Of a stretch of 64,000 nucleotides of DNA, positions 1 to 11,917 are shown piece after piece. The notes under the pieces were generated by a model. The model saw only the letters and a program-made list of their open reading frames with translations, did no database searches and was not told the DNA's origin. A program made the translations under genes and the position numbers. Position 1 is the first letter of the stretch. Each line of letters starts with the position of its first letter. This stretch comes from Flaccisagitta enflata (taxonomy: Eukaryota; Chaetognatha; Sagittoidea; Aphragmophora), in contig OZ231128.1 of NCBI GenBank assembly GCA_965153355.1, positions 49,786,001 to 49,850,000 on the forward strand. The letters run 5' to 3'.

Positions 1-592
1 ATGATTGTTTATTTGAGAAATTCTCTTTGTTCGTCCTTCACTCCAATCATTAATCAACTCTGACCGTTCCAGCATCTATTTTCTACTCTTGTCCAATTTG
101 CACCCATCCTCCTCCAACAGGCTGACCCTTTCTTCATAATGAGCTTGTTCACTGTTTCTCTCTCTATATATATCTCTCTCTTCCTCTTTTGCTCTCTCTC
201 TCTTTCCATTCGTTTGTGTCTGCTTTTGTTTCTGCACCGCTGGTTTTGTCTTGAAAATGTTCACATAGAGAGAAAGAGAGAAAAAATTGTGTTGGTTCCA
301 TTTTGACACATGGTTTAGCTCTTTGAGAAACGAAAAGAATGAATGGAAGTCTGATTGATTGATGACTTGTGAGGAGAAATAGAAAAGAGAGTGAGAAAAA
401 AAATTATGAAGGAAGAAAAAAAAAAGAAACAAAGGGGAAAAAAAAGCCATGAGGAAAATAGGGATGGGGAATGAACAGGATATTTGTTTGTCAACTCATA
501 CCCATTTGTATGGTCACTGGTCAGCTTGACTTATTGCTATTCAACTTTATAAAACCATTAAAGCGCGTGAAAGTGCATGAATCAAAATGGAT

Positions 593-801
593 CAAGACCG
601 GTTACACGGCTACCAAAAGTGCACGCAGGGGGACGAGGGCAGTGATAAAAGCTAAACAAGCCTTTGAGCAAAGGATGCGAAAACAACCCTTACACCCCCC
701 CCCCCCTCAAAAAGACTAAATGTTGCGAGCCTACCAAAGGGCATAGAGACCGACTTACAGAAGTAGGATGCAGGTTTTAAAGTCGCGTGCACGCGATTAA
801 A
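593..801 (-). repeat. TCCG-core family relative, diverged copy in left arm
   Basis: Read on the minus strand it begins with AATCGCGTGCACGCGACT, a hairpin like that of the TCCG-core family, and ends near TAACCGGTCTTG after a GCACTT motif. The tetranucleotide core is not recognisable, and a C-rich run sits near 696-706. The right-arm copy at 24,087-24,425 has the same ends and a second family member nested inside it. The middle is therefore an older or different subtype. Confidence 0.5.
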
Positions 802-1034
802 AACAACAACATAAAACGGGATTGGAGGGCATGGTCATATACAAGAGTTTCCATTTGCTGAGACAAATTTGTGTCCCTTCTAACTACATCGTTGGTGAAT
901 TCCTTTAGCTTTATCTCCGGTTATCATCAAGTTTTCATTTTGCAGATGTCGTCATTACTCACTGGCTGGCCGTCTCTTCTCCGTCTCTCTGATTCTATCC
1001 CTGTCTCTGTCCGCTTCGCCATCTTTTCACCTTC

Positions 1035-1162
<128 letters not shown>

Positions 1163-1262
1163 AAGAAATAACATGTAAGCGAATTGAATCAAGTTTGTTG
1201 TCAGTGAAGCAAATTGATGCGGTTTACCTCATTGATTGTCAGACTCAAATTCCCTCTGCTCT

Positions 1263-1365
<103 letters not shown>

Positions 1366-1930
1366 CTCGTTGTCTATCTGCTTCTCTATCCTTTATGGCT
1401 CTATCCTTTTTGGACAGCGCGCCGCAAATCCAAATCCAAATCCGCGATCCAAATCCTCCAGACCGACATGCAAGTCTCAGGGCATACATTTCGGCGTTGA
1501 CGCCCAAATCCCACAGATGAAAATACAAGTTTTCAGGCCAGAGCATAGCCATATTTCAGTGTCAATTCTAGAATTGGGGGAACCACTCTTGGCCGAATTT
1601 TTGACAAGATTCATACTTAAACCTCTCTAGTCAGATTCGGACTTGAGTGGAATGAAGAAGAACAAACTCATTTTTAATTCTAATGAGAATGGTTTTTATT
1701 TTAACTTCCTCAGGGGGATAAAAAAAGACTATTTCATTTTTGAAAAATGTTGTTTTATCTTTCTATTCTCTGATTCTCACTCTTGAGCTTTTTCTTTTTC
1801 ATAAACCACTTTTTTACCCATTTTAGAGAGAGAAATATTAAAATTCACCGTAAGGATGAAATAATCTATTATAAAAATAGTCTAGGAATAAAAAAAATCA
1901 ACATTTTTCTTTCCTATTTTGACATTTCTA

Positions 1931-3521
1931 CACTGCGAACCATAAAAAAGGTTACAGCTGTTCTATGAGATATTTCTGATGAAGAAAAATGACTCATTAA
2001 TAGTTTTTTTGTGAGAAATGGAAAGAGTCTCGTCAAATGAAGCCAATGTCACAAATCCCACGAGTTTTTATCAATTATTTAAAACTTTATGATAAAAAGA
2101 AAATTATGGTGTCAAGAATCCGTGTTTGAACTGTAAATTCTTCAAAAAATATAAAAGATGGACCTTTTTCATTTGATTTTCATCATTTGCAGTACAGGAA
2201 ATCAATCAAAATCATACTATCTTGGAAAAAATAAAAGTCCACGACATTTTGCCATATTTAAGCTTTGATATTCATGATTTGATACAAAAATTGGTGACCA
2301 AAACGAAGCTAATAAACAGGGCTAGCAAATGGCGCCAAGCTGAGACTCATAGCTTTATTCATTTAGATTTTACATCAAAATAAGTGAAAATGTTGATTTC
2401 AGGGAATAGACAGAAAAATTGAATAGAATATAAACACATGATGTTTTGTTACAGTGTCGCTTTGATATGCAAAATTTAAAAGGAAAATCGGTGACCATTT
2501 TGAAGCTATTGATCAGGGCTATCTATTGCCGCCAAGCAGAGACTCATAGCTCTATTCGTTTGGATTCTACATCAAAAAAAGTGGAAATGTTGATTCTCAG
2601 AAAATGTGAAAAAATTGTGTGGAGGTACTTTGCTTCAAAATGGCTTGATACTCTTTTCCAAGGCATGCCCTTACAGATCCAAGCTGTTTTTAAACTCTAA
2701 AAAGGTTATTCCAAATACTGGGCTTACAAAAATAGTCATAATTTGATCAAATTTGAAAGAAACTCATTCCTTCATCCAGCTTGGACTTTTATTTTTTCCA
2801 AGATAGTAGATCAATTTAAGGATATTCAAAAGAGCTTTCATTTGCCACCAATCCCACATTTCTAGCTCAATTCGTTTAGGCGCAGTAAAGGAAAGACTGA
2901 AAAGAATCAATTTCCATGTTTGAATAGGGGTATTAGCACAAAATGTACCCATTAACTTCAATTGAATGTCATTTCCAAATGAGTGAAGCAAGGAGGCTGG
3001 GATTGGTCTTGAATGAAAGATCTTTTGAAAATCTTTCAAATGGTCAACATTTTTTTTTTACTTTCCCCTAATAAGACATGGATATCATAGTGGAGGAAAA
3101 AGATCAGTCATTTTTGAAATTTAGCGATGAAAAAATTCTTTGTTTTGTTATTTATAAAGAATCAAAATCATGTGAAAATCTATCAAAATCCATGACATGA
3201 AGAAAGCCCTTCAAAAAATCTGTCATTTGACCGTTTCTGGAGTTACTAGCTCAATTCGTTTAGAAATTATAACAGTTTTAGTAAAATTTGTCCTCCAAAA
3301 ACTGTGAAAGAAAATCTGTTGTTTTCCCACATTGGTTTTGATACATTTGTCTTCATTTTAACATAAAAACTAAACCAAATTGATCAAGCTTGATGGGACT
3401 GGTGGCAAACTGTTAATTTTTTGAAGCTCTTTAAAATGCTCACAAATAACAATTGAATTTGTTGAATGTAAACCTTGTAAAATTAGAATGAAAGTTGTAA
3501 CCTTTTTTATGAGTCGCACTG
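1931..3521. mobile_element. 1.59-kb TA-inserted element, non-autonomous
   Basis: The ends are inverted repeats of about 26 bp: the left begins CACTGCGAACCATAAAAAAG, the right read inward begins CAGTGCGACTCATAAAAAAG, and both continue GTTACA. TA lies on each side (1,929-1,930 and 3,522-3,523). The right arm has the empty site at 23,013-23,020 with a single TA. The TA duplication and CAGT-type end suggest a Tc1/mariner-type element. No transposase is visible. The inside has three to four diverged copies of a roughly 200-bp motif with a shared text like CTCAATTCGTTTAGAAAT (near 2,350, 2,555, 2,868 and 3,250). An 84-residue open frame at 2,446-2,700 lies across these copies and is probably not coding. 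Confidence 0.85.
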
Positions 3522-3536
3522 TATACAATAAAATAG

Positions 3537-4668
3537 TCACAAAAGCCTTAGATGGTCAGCGGTACCCGTGCCCTGCTTAGGTAGGTTGTACTTGAAGTTA
3601 AGGGAGGGAGCAGGGCAGTAGCCCTGAAGGGGTTGATGACCTATACTTTCACGCATATGACGCACTTTAAAATACCACAGAATTTGCTACCCAAGCAAGA
3701 TGAATCATGATTTTTTTACCTGAAAATCTTATAGAAATTTTTGCTTTAACAATTTTAATTTTTTGCATTGTTTGATTTGCATTTGCCATCTTTAATCTCA
3801 AATCCTTCATTTTATGGCAGAAAAATCAGGTGAAATGCAAGAAAAACTAGTTTGTCAATGTACCATGACTCACTGGAAATTTTGAATTTGCGTAGCATAT
3901 CTTATTATGGACAAAACAAGAACATAGCGCGATTCCTAGATCACTAACTGGGCGCGCTATGTTCTTTATTTGCTCATATCTTGATTTTCTATGCAAATTT
4001 AAAATTTCCAGTAAGCAGTTACTGAAATGGTTGTCATCAATATCTTTATTTTTTTGTTACTTCAAAAACGAGTTTCCTTCAGTTTTTTTGTATCTATGTC
4101 ATTTGAAGTAACAAATAGGTTTCCTGAAGTAAGTAAACATTTCTAATTCTTTAAAAAATAACACAATCATTGACCAAAGCCAAATTACCAATGCAATTGG
4201 TAACTCAGTTCTCTGGATAAATTCCTCCTGATTTAATTTCAGTGCGTCATATGGGGAACTTTCTCCTTCTCCTCCTGGCAATTGATATTTGACCTCAAGG
4301 CTGGGATTGGGGCCTCTAGGTTGGGATTTGGGCCTCAAGGTTGGGATTTGAGCATTGAGCCTGGGATTTGAGCCTCAAGGTTGGGATTTTGGCCTCCAGG
4401 ATTGGATTTTGGCCTCCAGGACTGGATTTGGGCCTTAGGGATGGGATCTGAGCCTCAAGGATATGATTTGAGCCTCAAGGATGGGATTTGGGCTTTTAGA
4501 CTGGGATTTGAGCCTAAGGCTGGGATTTGGGCCCCAAGGCTGGGATTTGGGCCTCGAGTCTAGGATTGAAGTGGGGGGTATGGACGGACGGACGGAGAAG
4601 GAGAAAATTCCCCATATATGTGAAAGACTAGGTCATCAACCCCTTTGGGGTTGCTGCCCAAAAAGGGA
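3537..4668 (+). repeat. GGCC-hairpin family copy with 20-bp minisatellite core, interrupted
   Basis: It begins with the family 5' text (GGTCAGCGGTACCC near 3,554). A GC hairpin at about 3,625-3,636 is followed by GATGACCTATACTTTCAC. A 592-bp foldback element then interrupts it (3,658-4,249). It resumes with GAACTTTCTCC, about 14 units of a 20-21-bp minisatellite (consensus near GCCTCAAGGCTGGGATTTGG, 4,290-4,565), GGACGGACGGACGG, GGAGAAAATTCCCC, and a 3' hairpin AACCCCTTTGGGGTT before GCTGCCCAAAAAGG. Removing the insert restores the family text around CACATATGGGG. Confidence 0.75.
3658..4249. mobile_element. 592-bp TA-inserted foldback element, TGACGCAC ends
   Basis: The ends are TGACGCACT and its reverse complement, flanked by TA at 3,656-3,657 and 4,250-4,251. 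It interrupts a GGCC-hairpin family copy. Inside lies a secondary palindrome (about 3,873-4,015) centred on AACATAGCGCG / CGCGCTATGTT. A second family member at 54,127-60,259 shares the ends, the palindrome and most of the internal sequence. A partial reversed copy is at 17,853-18,228. No coding capacity is seen. Confidence 0.85.
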
Positions 4669-6942
4669 ATGATCATTTGAAAATCAAAAATGCCACTTTT
4701 AAGGAATTTTCATCTAAGATTTTTCAAAAATTGACATACTGATGTGTTAAAAGATACCTCAAAAAAATGATGCTAATACAGTCTAGATTGAGCCTTAGAA
4801 AACTTTTCCATTCAGAAATGGCAAATGTCACGGTTTCACAGCATGCTTGAGGACCCGACTTTCTGCCAATCTATGTTGGCCCAAGCTTCAGATACAGCAT
4901 TATAAACGAATTAAATGGTTCAAAGACATTCATAACTACCCAGTGTACAATTTCAAACCATTTTTTGTGACCCTCCCTACCCCTAGAGGGTCTAAAAATT
5001 TGTTCAAAGAGCTCTTTTTGGCGTGTCTCCATTCTGTCTCCTGTAAGAAATACAGGGTGTATCATGCCAAATTAGATATAAGAAAACGATGGCATTCTGC
5101 TTTTAAGAGTGCAAAAATAGATCTGAAAAAAGATTTAAAGAGCATACAAGCTCCGGTTTTTTGTGTAAAAATTTTATGAGTCTGGGTCATATATTCTAGC
5201 CACAACATTAATTTGAAGTGAACTGAACATTTAGAGGAGAAGCTTTTTGGATATGATTTTGATGCTGAAAGCTTTTCTTTGAATTGCTCTCATTTCTAAA
5301 CGGCTTGAGCCACATTTGCCAGATTGGTCTCAAATTAGAGAAAATTTGATAAGCTTTAATTTGGGACCAATCTGGCATCTGTAACTTAAGTCGTTTAGAA
5401 ATGAGAGCAATTCAAAAAAAAACTTTCAGAATCAAAATCATGTTAAAAGTGCTTCTCCTCTAAATGCTCAATTTATTTCAAATTGATAGTGTGGCTACAA
5501 TATTTGACCCAGACCCATTAAATTTTTACACAAAAAACCGGAGCTCATGTGCTCTTTGAATCTTTTTTCAAAATTATTTTTGCACTTTTAGAAGCAGAAT
5601 GCCATCGTTTTCTTATATCTAATTTGGCATGATACACCCTGTAGCAAGCAAAACCAATCAAAAAATGTCGCATCTTATGATATTATGAGTGTTTATCAAC
5701 TAGTATCAATCCCACGGGATATAAAAAAAATTCAACTCACTACTCAATCAATAAGTTGTCAAAAAATGGTATAAAAATCAAATTTACCCCTTCTTGATTT
5801 TTTCACTTTTTTTCTCTCAAGATTGAATGTTATGATATTCATTTTTTTAAACCTCATTTATCTTAAACATTAAGCGTTTTTTTTCTTGCAATTCAATGGA
5901 CAACAACTTGAAGGACATTTCCCTCCATTTTCATGTTATTGGGTTGATCCTATGCAGAGAAATGGTTATTTTCTTGGAGCGTATCAATTCGCGCACACCC
6001 CCAAACTTGATCCTAACGCATACCTAACGCTTTAAATATGCCACTATGGTGTGAAAATGAAACAATTCACATAAAATCTGACCACACCATGTGAAAGAGC
6101 GTGAAATTTTGATTCTCCTCTGATAATTTGAAACCTTAACTCTCAGGCATTTCGTCACAATGAAATTTTACATTTTGTTGGTCCTGAAGTGTGAACAGAA
6201 TTGATACGCTCATCGACGGCTCATCGTAGTTAATTCTTTGTTTCCACACAGCGCTTCTCACACAAATGCGCAATGCTTTTGTGTCTTTATTTGGTAAAAT
6301 TTCTTAAAATTAGAATTGGCATATCTCAGAAATTGTTGGAGCTAGCCCATTGAAATTTCGCATGGTTGATACCTAGACCAAAAGGGTCCGTTGCCTAGAT
6401 TCTGATGCGACCTAAAAAATGTTATGCAGTCCAACCAGACCAACCAGCCTACCAGATGAAAAAATAAAAAAATGGCATAACTTCCATAATAATTGTCCGA
6501 TCTGGTTGAAATTTTGCATGAAGCTTCCTTTAAAGGTTCCTCATCACTGGCTTGAATTAGCACTTGGGTATAAAATTTTTTTTCCAACAGCCCACCCAGC
6601 CAGAAATGGTACTTATAGAGATTTTTTTTAAAAAACTAAAAAATCAAAAATTTCTTAGCAACATATGATCACACATGATTGCTTGAACGTTATCAATAAG
6701 AATTTTACTGTCATATTGATTTCTTTATTGTATTTTGCTGAATTCTTTAGCAATAAAACTGCCTTTAATACCTTTTTAAGCCTAATTTGCATGAAAAATG
6801 AGCGTACTTAAGAAAATCCAAGTATGGATCCATATGTAATAATAGCTAGGCTACATAATGATGTATGATTTTCTTCAATTTTCCAACAAGTAAAATTGAC
6901 GAATTCCACCCGTCCTCAGTTGGCTTAGCATGACACCAGCCA
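3873..6942. repeat. Left inner part of the large inverted duplication
   Basis: It matches 15,785-18,228 in reverse complement over its full length, apart from the 589-bp insertion at 5,053-5,641. The minisatellite, the segment with TCAACCAGATCGG-type text near 6,500, and the end near GTCATGCTAAGCCAACTGAGG all pair. Differences are scattered; one is a short duplicated AACCAGACC in the left copy near 6,435. Short open frames in both arms (for example 4,871-5,065 minus against 17,046-17,231 plus) are shared only because the DNA is duplicated. Confidence 0.9.
5053..5641. mobile_element. 589-bp TA-inserted foldback element
   Basis: The whole element is close to a palindrome. It begins CAGGGTGTATCATGCC and ends with the complement, and the arms pair for most of their length, meeting near 5,340. 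TA flanks it at 5,051-5,052 and 5,642-5,643. The right arm has the empty site at 17,050-17,051 with one TA. No transposase is present, so it is a non-autonomous (MITE-like) element. Internal text is related to the 589-bp element at 60,609-61,197, although the termini differ. Confidence 0.92.
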
Positions 6943-7612
6943 AATCTCTTTAGTTACCATGCGTATCAAAAAAAAGACGCACCTGGTCATTTATTGATAG
7001 AACAGACAAAAAAAATTGTTAAAAAATTTTTTCATTGAAAGTAATTTGAAGATTTTTAAATTTTCTTTCAATCTAAAGCAGTCCCAGGTCTGTATCTCAA
7101 ACCGTTTAAAAGTTACAGCCAGTCAAAGACAACTACTATTTTGAGCACATGACAAAATACAAAATCCCTAAAAAAATCATTTATTGTTTCTTTTTCTTAT
7201 GAAAGTACTTAAGAAAAACTTTCAACCATTTTTTCAGTCAAAGTAATTTTGAAGATTTTCGAATTTTCTTTCATTCTAGACCAATCCCAAGTCTGTATCT
7301 CAAACGGTTTAGAAGTTATAGCTCATCAAAGTGAAACACTGATTGTCTTGAATTCTTATGGAATTGTGAAAACGATTCTTGACTCTTTTTACTCTTTTTT
7401 TTACTACGCCCAAACGCCTCAAGATTAAGAACTTTTTCTTTTTGATTCTCAAAGCTTAAAAACTGGGCTTTTTAATAGTGCAAAACATTTAACTTGAAAT
7501 CAAAGATTAAATGGCTAAAATGGTCATTTAAAAGTGCGTCTTTTTTTTTTTATTCGCGTGGTAGAAGGGGCAGTTAGGTTCTAAAACCACTCAAAGTCCA
7601 ATTCTGCCTTGA
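6943..7612. repeat. AT-rich stretch with two diverged ~205-bp direct repeats
   Basis: No gene is seen. Near 7,020-7,130 and 7,230-7,330 the same text recurs: an AAGTAATTTGAAGATTTT-like stretch, then ATTTTCTTTCA, then CTGTATCTCAAACGGTTTAG and a related AGTTACAGC tail. This is the start of the unique centre of the inverted duplication. Confidence 0.5.
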
Positions 7613-7838
7613 GTGGTTTGGGAGTTAACTGCCCTCATTTCCAGATTAGGATTTGGCCTTGAGTGCCCTCCTCCTAAAATCATCAAGCATAATATCTCTA
7701 TTTACCCTGACTTCTGGGCAATGGGTCCCACTGACCATCTAAGACTCTTGCAACCTTTCTCTCTTTTAGTCGCTAACTTTCTGTGTTTATCAGTTTTTGC
7801 TGAATTGGCCAAAACTTTATTACGCGTGCGCGGAGAAT

Positions 7839-7843
<5 letters not shown>

Positions 7844-7901
<58 letters not shown>
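7844..7901. repeat. (GA)n microsatellite
   Basis: About 29 GA units, followed by GCGAGA-type variants to about 7,922. No gene is associated. Confidence 0.95.
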
Positions 7902-7905
<4 letters not shown>

Positions 7906-8033
7906 AGAGCGAGAGCGAGAGAGGGAGGTAGCGAGCGTATCAAAATTCAGAGTGAGTAACTTGCATTTAGGCATCCCGACATTTCTTTAGACATACAGAA
8001 TTTACAGACAGATTGTAACAAGTCATCCAAGGA

Positions 8034-8530
8034 GTGCAAATGGTCAGCGGTACCCAATGCCCTGCTTGGAGTGATCAGCTGAAGAGTGAGAGCAGGGCAG
8101 CGGCCCAAAAGGGCCGATGTCGTACTGGACACAGGGCTGAATTTCCTTACGTCCATCCATCCTGAGAGGGCAAATTTGAGGTCTCATAGGGCTCATTTCA
8201 GGCCAGAGTGGGCTGAGTTTAAGCCTAGGAGGGTTGATTTATGGCCTAAGAGAAATAATTTTGGATTTGAGAGCATATTTTGGACCTAAGAGGAGTGATT
8301 TGAGGTCTGAGAGGGTTGATTTGGGCCTCTCAGGACTGATTACAGGCTTGAAAGAGCCAGATTCGGGCCTGAGAGGCCTTGGAGGGACCTATATACGGAC
8401 AGTTGGATGGACAGATAGATGGATGGACAGACAGACGGATAGACAAATGAACGGATGAGCGCATGGAAAGATGCAAGAAATTTTACCCCTTTGTTCTACA
8501 TTGGCCCTTTGAGGCCACTGCCCAAAAAGG
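8034..8530 (+). repeat. GGCC-hairpin family copy with degenerate minisatellite core
   Basis: It starts with GGTCAGCGGTACCC, has a GCCCTGC...GCAGGGC stem and a GGCCCAAAAGGGCC hairpin, then GATGTCGTAC. The core (about 8,155-8,385) is a degenerate 20-24-bp repeat around GGCCTGAGAGGGTTGATTT. A (GACAGATGGATG)-like tetranucleotide region follows at 8,398-8,455. The copy closes with a weakened 3' hairpin (GGCCCTTTGAGGCC) and ACTGCCCAAAAAGG. Open frames here are minisatellite read-through. Confidence 0.7.
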
Positions 8531-8559
8531 TCTATTGATCACTATGGGATAGACGGTTT

Positions 8560-9040
8560 GATTTGGCATTGAGGCTGAGACTTGGGCCTTGAGGCTTGAA
8601 TTTAGGCCTCTGGCTGTGGACTTAGCCAAGGGGCCAGGATCTGGGGGGCTTGAATTTGGGCTTGGGGTTCAGACCCAGACGACGAACGTAGCCTTAGATG
8701 TGTAAATGACTTTTTTAGGGTACCATCATTTTTTACCGAGTGAATTCGAGACACTTTTCTTCATTTTATGGATCAAAAAAATAACTATCAGAAAATTCTT
8801 TGATCAGTTTCTAGTCTTTGATTACAAATGGTTCGCGATGGTTGTGAGTCATGGTGCTGTGGGATAAGTAGAAAAGTGTTGATTGACCATTCTGTGCAAA
8901 AGATTTGTTGAACAACAAAATGGAAGTTATGATGATTGCTGATGAATATTTTTTTCTTTCCTAGTTGACCTGTTCGACCTTACTTTTTTCCAACTTCTAT
9001 AGCCGGAAGAATTGATTTTATCATAGATTCTTTCTAGTTA
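8560..9040. other. Minisatellite remnants and unassigned sequence
   Basis: At 8,563-8,665 there are about five diverged units of the GAGGCTTGAATTTGGGCCTT type, related to the GGCC-hairpin core but without its flanking hairpins. From 8,700 to 9,040 I see nothing recognisable. Confidence 0.4.
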
Positions 9041-9069
9041 GACATGGTTCTATGGTAATCAGGGGAGGA

Positions 9070-9215
9070 ACCAATTCTTCCGGCAGTTTAGGTACCCTGC
9101 GTACCCCCCCTGGTTCTTCCGGCAGTTTAGGTACCCTGCGTACCCCCCCTGGTTCAGACCTGGCCCTCAAGGCTGGGATTTGGGCCTTGAGGCTGAGATT
9201 TGAGTCGGGGGGGGG
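9070..9215. repeat. Two tandem ~40-bp units plus minisatellite remnant
   Basis: Two near-perfect copies of a 40-bp unit run from about 9,072 to 9,150. Each contains TTCTTCCGGCAGTTTAGGTA followed by CCCTGCGTACC. They are followed by two units of the AAGGCTGGGATTTGGGCCTT type and a G-run. The text CGGAAGAATTG at about 9,003 and CAATTCTTCCG at about 9,071 form a short inverted repeat. The 94- and 73-residue open frames over this region are read-through of the repeats. Confidence 0.7.
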
Positions 9216-9419
9216 GAGGGTGGAGAAGAAGAAAGTAATCATGACGGGACCAAAAACTTGTGACTATCATTGCCAAATTTCTCATTTTCAATCAATTAAA
9301 AGACAAACATGTTTTGTTTCCATAACCATGAATTGAAAATGGCAAAAGTTTAACTAACTACAAGAGGATGTGAAGATCCAGTGAGCTGGGAAATGAGGGG
9401 ATTGCGACGAGAAGAGAAA

Positions 9420-9540
9420 CAAGGCCAAGTAGGCCAATAAGGTGCGACGTGTGGATCGTCGATCGAATGCGTTACCCGACTAACAGACAGACCAACAGAC
9501 CGACGGACACAGCCAGTTATAGAGGTGCTTTGTCGCACCT
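9420..9540 (-). repeat. TCCG-core family copy, AGGTGCGAC variant
   Basis: On the minus strand it begins, after a T-run, with the hairpin AGGTGCGACAAAGCACCT. It continues CTCTATAAC and a TCCGTCGG core. It ends with GTCGCACCT (the reverse complement of its own start), then the hairpin GGCCTACTTGGCC, then TTG and TTTC. It is short (121 bp) because the core is small. The 5' motif, hairpin partner and 3' motif all carry the same unusual GGTGCGAC variant. Confidence 0.8.
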
Positions 9541-9847
9541 AAAAACTGAACTGAAAGAATGGAATAAAAAACGAAGAGAACAAGCACCGAGGACATATAA
9601 AAAAAAAAAAAACAGAACAAAACAGAACAAACTGGAGAGAAAAAAAAAAGAGAAAAAAAGAAGAACATTTTGATATGGAAGCCAGACTATATCGAAAAAG
9701 AGAACACGGCAATGCCGAGGCTCGAGTCTATATAAAAGCCCATGGTAGCAATAAAAAAAATTGCAGCTGCAGAAATTAGAAAGGCACTCTTGTGAGTTCC
9801 CATCATTTTCTTTTTAGAAAGTATATCTGTCTAGACAGAAAAAGAGG

Positions 9848-9849
<2 letters not shown>

Positions 9850-9929
<80 letters not shown>
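9850..9929. repeat. (CT)n microsatellite
   Basis: About 40 uninterrupted units beginning at GAGCTCTC, followed by imperfect TCTG-rich text to about 10,035. No gene is seen from 9,541 to 10,120. An A-rich stretch lies at 9,595-9,665. Confidence 0.95.
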
Positions 9930-9932
<3 letters not shown>

Positions 9933-10119
9933 TCATTCTGGGTCCGCCTGTCTGCTTGTCTCCCTGTCTGTATCTCTCTGCCTTATTTGTATATCTCTGC
10001 CTTTTTGTTTTCTGTCACTTTCTGTCTGTCGGTCTCTTTGTCGAAAATGCGCAACGTTTATGTCTGAATATTTGTTTTTCATTTCTTCTTTTTCTATTCA
10101 CGTGAAACGAGACAGAATT

Positions 10120-10284
10120 CACGACAACCTCAGTCGCGTGAGGGTGGGCAGGGCCAGTTATACAGAGGCCATTCTAGCTTTTTGGCTGGAGCGGCGACTC
10201 GAATAATGCGAAACTCGATAACTGTAACCGACTGACCAACAGACCGACCCAAAAGTAGTTTATAGAGTCTCGCAGCACGCAACC
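10120..10284 (-). repeat. TCCG-core family copy, degraded
   Basis: Minus strand. The 3' CACGCGACTG motif (10,131-10,140) and the CTGCCCACCC text are present. The core is a few GGTC/GTTG units. The 5' hairpin (about 10,265-10,284) is mutated and only weakly pairs. It lies next to another copy. Confidence 0.55.
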
Positions 10285-10288
10285 TGAA

Positions 10289-10519
10289 CAAGGCCATTAG
10301 ACCTAAGTCGCGTGCGTCGGCATTTTAATATAAGGTCAGACAAATAGACAAGCGGACAGAATAGAATTTTCAAAACGACCTTTGAATTAGCCATCACATT
10401 CATATTGGTACCCTAAAACGCTAACAACGTTTGAAACACCTTTCAAACAGTTTTGTGACGGACCGACGGACCAACGGACCGACCAAGAAGTGGCTTATAG
10501 AGTCGCGTAGCATGCGACT
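10289..10519 (-). repeat. TCCG-core family copy, AGTCGCATGC variant
   Basis: Minus strand. The 5' hairpin is AGTCGCATGCTACGCGACT, followed by CTATAAGCC, (TCGG)n, GTCACAAAAC, and a 3' GCACGCGACTTA motif. An AGGTC/GGCCT hairpin and TTG close it. The GTGC/GCAC subtype is shared with the copy at 42,987, apart from one 5' substitution. Confidence 0.65.
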
Positions 10520-10592
10520 AAAAACATGCAAAAAAAGAATGATAGCAACATTACATGATATTTTTTCTACTTTTGGGCGACATAAGTTTTTG

Positions 10593-10970
<378 letters not shown>

Positions 10971-10974
10971 CTCC

Positions 10975-11460
10975 TCAAAGTGATGCTATTACCAAGCACT
11001 TTCTCGAGGAAAGCACACAGTGTTACTACGCCCGCGCAAATGACATCATAAAACGGCAATTACCTTCAGAACTTTGTTTCTGGCGTTAAATGATACCCTA
11101 GAGACTTCTCTCTCAAGATCTCAGCCCACCCTTGGAAAAAAAGTAGGGGAACGGGAATTCGAATCTCCGTTTATTTACTCTAGCTAGATATATTTTATTC
11201 ATTCCCTTCCCCTTTATTTACCTTTTTAACACACATTTGATTTCCTTTTGTTTTGTTTATTCTCACTCTTTCTCTTCTTTCTCTATCTATTTTTTTTACA
11301 TTCTGCTCTGCTTTTATTCTGGGTGAAAGTGAAAAAAAATCCTCTTTTTTTGATATTTGACACTTTTTTCCCTAGTCTATCCAAGCTTTTTTTCTTTCTG
11401 CGATTTTTATGTTCCCAACCCCCCAGGCTATCCTTTTCATTGAGAAAAAAAAAAGAAATG
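10975..11460. other. Unassigned T-rich stretch
   Basis: No gene or element is recognised. T-rich runs dominate 11,220-11,450. TCGAGGAAAGCACAC near 11,013 and flanking text look unique. Confidence 0.3.
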
Positions 11461-11467
11461 AAAAAAT

Positions 11468-11567
<100 letters not shown>

Positions 11568-11864
11568 ATGACATTCCAAAGGAGCAGCTTGACTTTTTTT
11601 CCAGCGGTTCCAGAATTAGCTCATTTTGCGCGGGAAAAAATAGAGAGGGAAAAGGGAGCCGCTTCAATTTCTGAAGAGTCTACTCTTCCTCTTGCTGTAG
11701 GAATCTGTAACACTCTTCCTCCTCCTCCTCGAAGAGACATTTATTTCAGATATATACTACTTTTTTTCGGTCGCTTATGTAAGTTCGAACTAATGTTTTA
11801 TACACGATTTCATTTGGGGGTGTGTGAGAGTACGACAGACATGATTTTTTTTTCACTCTCTTTC

Positions 11865-11869
<5 letters not shown>

Positions 11870-11914
<45 letters not shown>
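11870..11914. repeat. (CT)n microsatellite joining a (TCGG)n run
   Basis: About 22 CT units pass directly into four TCGG units at 11,912-11,930. The TCGG run is the remnant 5' core of the minisatellite-expanded element that follows. Confidence 0.9.

Positions 11915-11917
<3 letters not shown>

Noticed and set aside
76-450. 124-residue open frame, with a partner at 24,574-24,939
   Set aside because: Both are low-complexity Phe/Ser/Lys/Glu frames; the two copies differ by frame changes, so coding is not conserved between arms.
3545-3640. 5S rRNA-like reading of the GGTCAGCGGTACCC ... GCAGGGC region
   Set aside because: Only AGCAGGGC-like words match; the internal promoter boxes and overall fold of 5S rRNA are not present.
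8155-8385. Regular spaced units that could suggest a CRISPR array
   Set aside because: Units are contiguous and degenerate with no unique spacers, and the DNA is of an animal nuclear genome.
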